A DNA stretch of 64,000 nucleotides from Flexivirga endophytica (GTDB lineage Bacteria; Actinomycetota; Actinomycetes; Actinomycetales; Dermatophilaceae), in contig NZ_BMHI01000007.1 of NCBI RefSeq assembly GCF_014640635.1, positions 1 to 64,000 of the forward strand, given 5' to 3'. A program made the translations under genes and the position numbers. Shown here in pieces: positions 59,681 to 64,000 of this stretch. Under the pieces are notes generated by a model. It saw only the letters and a list, made by a program, of their open reading frames with translations. It did no database searches and had not been told where the DNA came from. Position 1 is the first letter of the stretch; each line of letters starts with the position of its first letter.

Positions 59681-61192
59681 ATGACCGACGAAACCACCAT
59701 CACCACCGAGCCCGACGAGACCACTCCCGTCGAGGTGGCACCCATTCAGACGTTCGCCGACTTCGATGTGCACCCCGACATCGTCGCCGCTCTCGCCGAG
59801 GCGGGCATCATCTCGCCGTTCCCGATCCAGGCGATGACCCTGCCCGTGGCCATGTCCGGGCACGACATCATCGGCCAGGCCAAGACGGGCACCGGCAAGA
59901 CGCTCGGCTTCGCCGTCCCGATGCTGCAGCAGACCGTCGGCCCGAACGACGCCGGCTTCGACGCGCTGGACGCCCCCGGCAAGCCGCAGGCGCTGGCCGT
60001 CGCCCCGACCCGTGAGCTGGCCGTGCAGGTCGCCGGTGACCTGCAGACGGCTGCCAAGCGCCGCGGGATCCGCGTGGCCACCATTTACGGTGGCCGCGCC
60101 TTCGAGCCGCAGATCGACCAGCTGAAGAAGGGCGTCGAGGTCGTCGTCGGCACCCCGGGCCGCCTGATCGACCTCGCCGGCCAGGGTCACCTCGACCTGA
60201 GCCACGTCCGCAGCGTCGTGCTCGACGAAGCCGACGAGATGCTCGACCTGGGCTTCCTGCCCGACGTCGAGAAGCTCTTGGCGATGACCCCCGCGTCGCG
60301 CCAGACGATGCTGTTCTCGGCGACCATGCCCGGCGCCGTCGTGTCGCTGGCACGTCGCTACATGACGCAGCCGACGCACATCCGCGCGATGAGCGAGGAC
60401 GGCGACGACCGCCAGACGGTCGCGGCGACCGAGCAGTTCGTCTACCGCGCACACGCCATGGACAAGGTCGAGATGCTGGCCCGGATCCTGCAGTCCGAGG
60501 CCCGCGGCCTGACTGTCGTCTTCACCCGCACCAAGCGCACCGCCGCCAAGGTCAGCGACGAGCTGACCACCCGTGGCTTCGCCGCCGCTGCGCTGCACGG
60601 CGACCTGGGCCAGGGCGCCCGTGAGCAGGCGCTGCGCGCGTTCCGCACCGGCAAGGTCGACACGCTGGTCGCCACCGATGTCGCCGCCCGCGGCATCGAC
60701 GTCGAGAACGTCACCCACGTGGTCAACTACCAGTGCCCCGAGGACGAGAAGACCTACGTCCACCGCATCGGCCGCACCGGCCGCGCGGGTAACACCGGCA
60801 CGGCCGTCACCTTCGTCGACTGGGACGACCTGGGCCGTTGGGGCCTGATCAACAAGGCACTCGACCTGGGCATCCCCGAGCCTCCGGAGACCTACTCCTC
60901 CTCCGACCACCTTTTCTCCGACCTGGACATCCCGACGTCGGCGACCGGCGAGTTGCCGCGTTCCCAGCGCACCCGCGCCGGCCTGCGCGCCGAGCGGGTC
61001 GAGGACCTCGGCGAGACCGGCACCCGCCACGGCGGCCGTGACGGCGGTCGCAGCGGCCACGGCGGCGACCGGGGACACAAGCCGTCCGGTCACAAGCCGA
61101 GCAGTGAGAGCCGCCAGGGCGGTTCGCAGCGTCGTCGTCGCCGCACGCATCGCGGTGGACCCGCGGGTCGGGCTTCCGCCGAGCAGGGCTGA
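59681..61192 (+). CDS. rhlE: DEAD-box RNA helicase (RhlE type)
   Basis: The ATG at 59681 begins MTDETTITTEPDETTPVEVA. The 503-residue protein has the Q motif (ADFDVHPDIVAALAEAGIIS, PFPIQ), Walker A IGQAKTGTGKT, PTRELAVQV, DEAD in VVLDEADEMLDLGFLP, SAT in LFSATMPG, and HRIGRTGRAG. A C-terminal tail rich in Gly, Arg, His and Ser (GGRDGGRSGHGGDRGHKPSG) should bind RNA. It unwinds structured RNA in ribosome assembly and cold adaptation. It matches Rv3211 in position. Confidence 0.93.
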   Translation: MTDETTITTEPDETTPVEVAPIQTFADFDVHPDIVAALAEAGIISPFPIQAMTLPVAMSGHDIIGQAKTGTGKTLGFAVPMLQQTVGPNDAGFDALDAPGKPQALAVAPTRELAVQVAGDLQTAAKRRGIRVATIYGGRAFEPQIDQLKKGVEVVVGTPGRLIDLAGQGHLDLSHVRSVVLDEADEMLDLGFLPDVEKLLAMTPASRQTMLFSATMPGAVVSLARRYMTQPTHIRAMSEDGDDRQTVAATEQFVYRAHAMDKVEMLARILQSEARGLTVVFTRTKRTAAKVSDELTTRGFAAAALHGDLGQGAREQALRAFRTGKVDTLVATDVAARGIDVENVTHVVNYQCPEDEKTYVHRIGRTGRAGNTGTAVTFVDWDDLGRWGLINKALDLGIPEPPETYSSSDHLFSDLDIPTSATGELPRSQRTRAGLRAERVEDLGETGTRHGGRDGGRSGHGGDRGHKPSGHKPSSESRQGGSQRRRRRTHRGGPAGRASAEQG

Positions 61193-61201
61193 GCCGGACC
61201 G

Positions 61202-62230
61202 GTGGGCACGGCGCGGTTCAGTCCGCCATACGTCGACCGGCTGCGCGCCGCCGACCGGTGGTTGCGTGCGTCGGAGCGTGACGCCCATGCGGCGCGCTAC
61301 GCCGTATGCCGGACGACCATCTCCGCGCTGGCGCGGGTCGACAGCTTCTACATCGGGTTCTTCCGGGACACCGACACGGTGTTCATCCCCTACATCTACG
61401 ACCACGATCAGTTCCTGCGCCCGAGCATCGGACGCTACGGCAGGCACGGCGTCTCGCACTGGGTGCGCACCAGCAAGCGTCCCTACGTCTACCGGGACGA
61501 CGGCGGCCGGCTGCTGACCAATGCGATGCCGTTCGGCGACACCAACGAGGTGTCGCTGGACGCCGTCGTCGTGCCGCTGATCGATGCCGAGACCGGCGAC
61601 GTCACCGGGCTGATGAGCGCGCAGAGCCTGCAACCACATTCGTATGACGACGAGGCGATCCGTGCTCTGGAGTGGCTCGGCCGGGCGTTGATGCACTCCT
61701 TCGCCCGGGACACCGCCGCTCAGGACGAACTCGATCTCTACACGATCTACCCGGAGCTGGACACCACCGGCGTCCAGAACGAGACCGACCTGATCGACGC
61801 CGTCAGCTCCCGCGTCAACCGCCTGCATCGCGGCATCCGGGACCTCGCACAGCTCGCCGCCCCCGCCGGTGGCGCCGTCGCCGAGGCCGCCCAGCAGTTG
61901 CAGCACCTGTCGGAAACGACGCAGATCGAGATCGGAGACCTGTTCGGCGCGTTCGCGGACGCCGCGCAGGGCGAGGACGACGGGCCGGATCCGGCCGCTG
62001 AACTCACCGCCCGCGAGCGCGAGATCGCCGAGCTGATCGCGCGCGAAGGTGTCAGCAACGCTGACCTCGCGGAGCAGTTGCACATCTCCGAGAAGACCGT
62101 CAAGACGCACGTCGGCAACGTGCTGCGCAAGCTCGGGGTCGCCCAGCGCGCCGGGATCGAGCTGGTGCTGGGTCCGACCATGCTGCAGAGCACCTCGCGG
62201 CACCGGTCGAAGCTGCCCGAGTCACCCTGA
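61202..62230 (+). CDS. LuxR-family regulator with GAF-like N-terminus
   Basis: The GTG at 61202 starts nine bases after the rhlE stop. The 342-residue protein has a GAF-like domain in residues 30-180 (DSFYIGFFRDTDTVFIPYIY, LDAVVVPLIDAETGDVTGLM), a helical linker, and a LuxR HTH at about 265-320 (LTAREREIAELIAREGVSNA, DLAEQLHISEKTVKTHVGNV). No ligand is apparent. It is probably co-transcribed with rhlE. Confidence 0.85.
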   Translation: MGTARFSPPYVDRLRAADRWLRASERDAHAARYAVCRTTISALARVDSFYIGFFRDTDTVFIPYIYDHDQFLRPSIGRYGRHGVSHWVRTSKRPYVYRDDGGRLLTNAMPFGDTNEVSLDAVVVPLIDAETGDVTGLMSAQSLQPHSYDDEAIRALEWLGRALMHSFARDTAAQDELDLYTIYPELDTTGVQNETDLIDAVSSRVNRLHRGIRDLAQLAAPAGGAVAEAAQQLQHLSETTQIEIGDLFGAFADAAQGEDDGPDPAAELTAREREIAELIAREGVSNADLAEQLHISEKTVKTHVGNVLRKLGVAQRAGIELVLGPTMLQSTSRHRSKLPESP

Positions 62231-62241
62231 CGGCAGCGGCT

Positions 62242-62258
62242 CTAGGCCTAGGGCCTAG
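62242..62258. repeat. CTAGGCC-TAG-GGCCTAG hairpin after the LuxR gene
   Basis: Seven-base exact arms with a three-base loop lie 12 bases after the stop codon. CTAG is rare in this DNA, which makes the cluster stand out. Confidence 0.45.
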
Positions 62259-62370
62259 TACCCGCCCCGTGAAAGTTCAGCCCGAGTCGCATAGCTGTCA
62301 TCGCGTCGTTTCGCCATCATGGAACAAGATCGTTCGCGCGAGGGGGACGCGAACGGCGGTCCAGGGGAGA

Positions 62371-62408
62371 GATCGCCGGCACATTCGGGGATGTGCCGGC
62401 GATCTTTT
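62371..62408 (+). terminator. Intrinsic terminator with T tract
   Basis: GATCGCCGGCACA (62371-62383) and TGTGCCGGCGATC (62392-62404) are exact arms with an eight-base loop, followed by TTTT. It stops plus-strand transcription from the LuxR gene or from a short RNA starting in the gap. It lies just before the stop of the convergent PHP gene. Confidence 0.85.
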
Positions 62409-62415
62409 ATGTCCC

Positions 62416-63264
62416 CTATGGGCGCAGCGGGCCGCTGCCGGACGTCGCCTGCGCGGCGAGCGCCTCCAGCACCTCCGGCGACGTGGTGTTCTCGCCGAGC
62501 TGGTTCTCCTTGCCGGTGCCGTGGTAGTCGCTCGACCCGGTGACCAGCAGGCCGAGCCGCTCGGCCAGCTTCAGGCCCTGCCCGATCGCCTCCGCGGTGT
62601 GGTCCCGGTGATGGACCTCCAGGCCGGCGAGACCGGCGTCCGCCATACCCTCGATCACGTCGACGTCGACCGTGCGCCCACGCGCGGCTGCGAAGGGGTG
62701 CGCCATCACCGGCACTCCCCCGGCCGCGCGCACCAGCCGGGTCGCGAACGCAGGGTCGGGCGCGTAGTGCGACACGTGATACTTCGAGCCCGAGGCGAGG
62801 TATGACGCGAAGGCCTCGTCCCGGGACGCGACGACGCCCGCGGCGACCAACGCGTCCGCGATGTGCGGGCGCCCGATGGTGGTGTCCGCCCCGAACTGCT
62901 CCTGCACCTGGGCCCACCGCAATCCGGTGTCCGGCGCGAGCCGCTCGACCATCCGCTGCGCCCGGGTCCGGCGGGAGGAGCGAGCTCGCTCCAGCTCCCC
63001 CAGCAGCGGCGCGTCCAGCGGGTCTATGAAGTAGCCGAGCAGGTGGATGCTGATGCCGTCATACGCACAGGAGATCTCGATGCCGGGCACCAGGGTGACG
63101 CCGGTCTCGGCGATCGCGCGCGCCGCCTGCCCCCAGCCGCGCGTGGTGTCGTGATCGGTCAGCGCAATCACGTCGAGCCCGGCCTTCGCTGCCGATCGCA
63201 TGACGTCGGCGGGGCTCTCGGTGCCGTCGCTCTGGGTGGAATGGGTATGCAGGTCGATGCGCAC
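62416..63264 (-). CDS. PHP-domain phosphoesterase (TrpH/RNase AM-like)
   Basis: The ATG at 63264 begins MRIDLHTHSTQSDGTESPAD. The 282-residue protein has the PHP metal motifs: DLHTHS, ALTDHDTTRG, PGIEISCAYDGISIHLLGYF, GRPHIADALVAAGV, VMAHPFA, VHHRDHTAE and GSSDYHGTGK. The YciV/TrpH subgroup hydrolyses 3',5'-bisnucleotides or trims RNA 5' ends. The location after rhlE and a LuxR gene may link it to RNA turnover. Confidence 0.9.
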   Translation of the reverse strand: MRIDLHTHSTQSDGTESPADVMRSAAKAGLDVIALTDHDTTRGWGQAARAIAETGVTLVPGIEISCAYDGISIHLLGYFIDPLDAPLLGELERARSSRRTRAQRMVERLAPDTGLRWAQVQEQFGADTTIGRPHIADALVAAGVVASRDEAFASYLASGSKYHVSHYAPDPAFATRLVRAAGGVPVMAHPFAAARGRTVDVDVIEGMADAGLAGLEVHHRDHTAEAIGQGLKLAERLGLLVTGSSDYHGTGKENQLGENTTSPEVLEALAAQATSGSGPLRP

Positions 63265-63364
63265 GCGCTGACTGTAGCCCGCCGGTGATCAGGCGACCCG
63301 CGGCGCGGTGCCGTATCGACCGATACGTGTCACGCGAGCGGCCCCCGGCTGACAAGCTGGGACC

Positions 63365-63865
63365 ATGTCCGCCCCCACCAGGCCTCGGCTGTCCGCGTTG
63401 CGCCCGAAGCCGGTCGTCAACGCCATCCGGCTGATGTATGCCGGGGTCGTTCTCGCGCTCATCGGGGTGCTGGTCAACGCGCTGTCACGCGGATCCATCG
63501 CCCGCGCGCTGGAGCGCACCAACGACGGCCGCTCGCCCGGGGACCGACTGTCCGCCGACGACCTGCAGCACGCGGCCGATCTGACCTACACCGCGTTCCT
63601 CGCCATGTCGATCGCAGCGACCGTGGTCTGGCTGGTAATGGCGGTCGCGAACAGCCGCGGCCTGGGATGGGCCCGGATCGTCTCGACGGTGCTGGTGGTC
63701 CTGAACCTCCTGCTCACCATCGGTATGGCGACCCGCGGCACCGCCGCCACGGCGATCGCCGAGGTGCCCACCCTGCTCGTCGGCGCTGCCGCCGTCTGGC
63801 TGTTGTGGCAGCCGGCCAGCACGACCTTCTTCGAGCGCTGCGCCGGCCTGCGGCATCCCGCCTGA
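63365..63865 (+). CDS. Four-helix membrane protein
   Basis: The ATG at 63365 begins MSAPTRPRLSALRPKPVVNA. The 166-residue protein has four membrane helices: IRLMYAGVVLALIGVLVNAL, FLAMSIAATVVWLVMAVANS, IVSTVLVVLNLLLTIGMATR and VPTLLVGAAAVWLLWQPA. SRGLGWARIVSTVL after helix 2 is a pattern frequent in actinobacterial hypothetical membrane proteins. The function is not known. Confidence 0.78.
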   Translation: MSAPTRPRLSALRPKPVVNAIRLMYAGVVLALIGVLVNALSRGSIARALERTNDGRSPGDRLSADDLQHAADLTYTAFLAMSIAATVVWLVMAVANSRGLGWARIVSTVLVVLNLLLTIGMATRGTAATAIAEVPTLLVGAAAVWLLWQPASTTFFERCAGLRHPA

Positions 63866-63970
63866 TCTGCCCTGCCGAAGTCGGACCGCGGCTGCCCGTC
63901 GGTGCCTGACTGCACTGCTACGTTTACACCCTGAGATTTCCCTGGCAACCCCTCGCAACAGGTTTGGTAG

Positions 63971-64000
63971 ATGTCCGACGAAGTCACCCTGGCGCCATAC
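63971..64000 (+). CDS. Possible gene start, cut by window edge
   Basis: The ATG at 63971 begins MSDEVTLAPY and continues to the last base of the window. AGG lies about 12 bases upstream, and a TTTACACCC stretch at about 63924 could be part of a promoter. Only ten codons are visible, so nothing can be said of its function. Confidence 0.35.
   Translation, partial: MSDEVTLAPY

Noticed and set aside
59669-62203. Very long open frame on the minus strand, antisense to the rhlE-type and LuxR genes
   Set aside because: It mirrors real genes with full helicase and HTH motifs on the other strand; its composition is rich in Val, Gly, Arg and His as expected from reversed GC-rich codons, and no domain is recognisable.
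62300-62410. 6C-type RNA on the minus strand, because two stem loops show C runs
   Set aside because: The loops have only four and five C residues, and the T tract shows transcription ends on the plus strand, so the conserved six-C loops are not present.

Overview
The window is high-GC DNA from a Gram-positive actinobacterium, probably a member of the Micrococcales. The evidence is leaderless GTG starts with TAnnnT -10 boxes, WhiB7, AdnAB, UvrD2, MoeZ, PPA1309 and DUF2342 proteins, and a gene order that matches the chromosomal block I remember from Mycobacterium tuberculosis around Rv3193c-Rv3212. That order runs UPF0182, PDZ/Lon-like protease, DUF2342, ThiF-like protein, AarF kinase, whiB7, uvrD2, nudC, adnB, adnA, Atl, moeZ, TetR, DUF3107, ferritin-like, rhlE. 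The species call is an inference; no marker gene fixes it.

Positions 1-9,600 are accessory. An ABM-type monooxygenase (running off the left edge) faces a GlxA-like AraC regulator. Then come the C-terminal half of a UvrA-like ATPase (minus strand) and the C-terminal part of a VirD4/TraG coupling protein (plus strand), both cut at the same point near 2,588. To the right is the rest of an integrative element next to an initiator tRNA-Met: a CoiA-like protein, SSB, DUF4913 protein, two hypothetical genes, a toxin-antitoxin pair whose toxin frame is broken, a tyrosine integrase and an excisionase. No relaxase or mating-pore genes are visible, so this looks like a decayed ICE or IME.

Positions 9,600-28,170 carry the start of the core block (UPF0182, PPA1309, PDZ protease with MoaE, DUF2342, NUDIX). 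A two-component system with two small membrane or secreted proteins, a YgjP-like metallopeptidase, and a nitrogen-oxide/copper module (DUF2249, NnrS-like, and a membrane protein fused to three cupredoxin domains) are interleaved with it, followed by a ThiF-like protein and an AarF kinase.

Positions 28,176-38,860 look like an insertion between AarF and whiB7: a five-gene peptide ABC importer, a serine hydrolase, a GNAT protein, a PucR regulator and a Tat-exported protein. They plausibly form one peptide or amino-acid-derivative uptake unit.

Positions 39,350-54,410 are a DNA-repair and stress core: whiB7 with a long leader (AT-rich promoter, 96-codon upstream ORF, intrinsic terminator), uvrD2, nudC, a degenerate phosphotransferase, adnB/adnA, an alkyltransferase-like protein, moeZ, a TetR regulator and DUF3107. 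A 52-bp tandem repeat separates the phosphotransferase gene from adnB.

Positions 54,430-64,000 hold a MacB/FtsX-type ABC exporter, a GlsB-like membrane protein, a ferritin-like protein, a RhlE-type helicase with a long leader, a LuxR regulator, a PHP phosphoesterase, a small membrane protein and the first codons of another gene. Strong perfect hairpins punctuate most convergent gene pairs.
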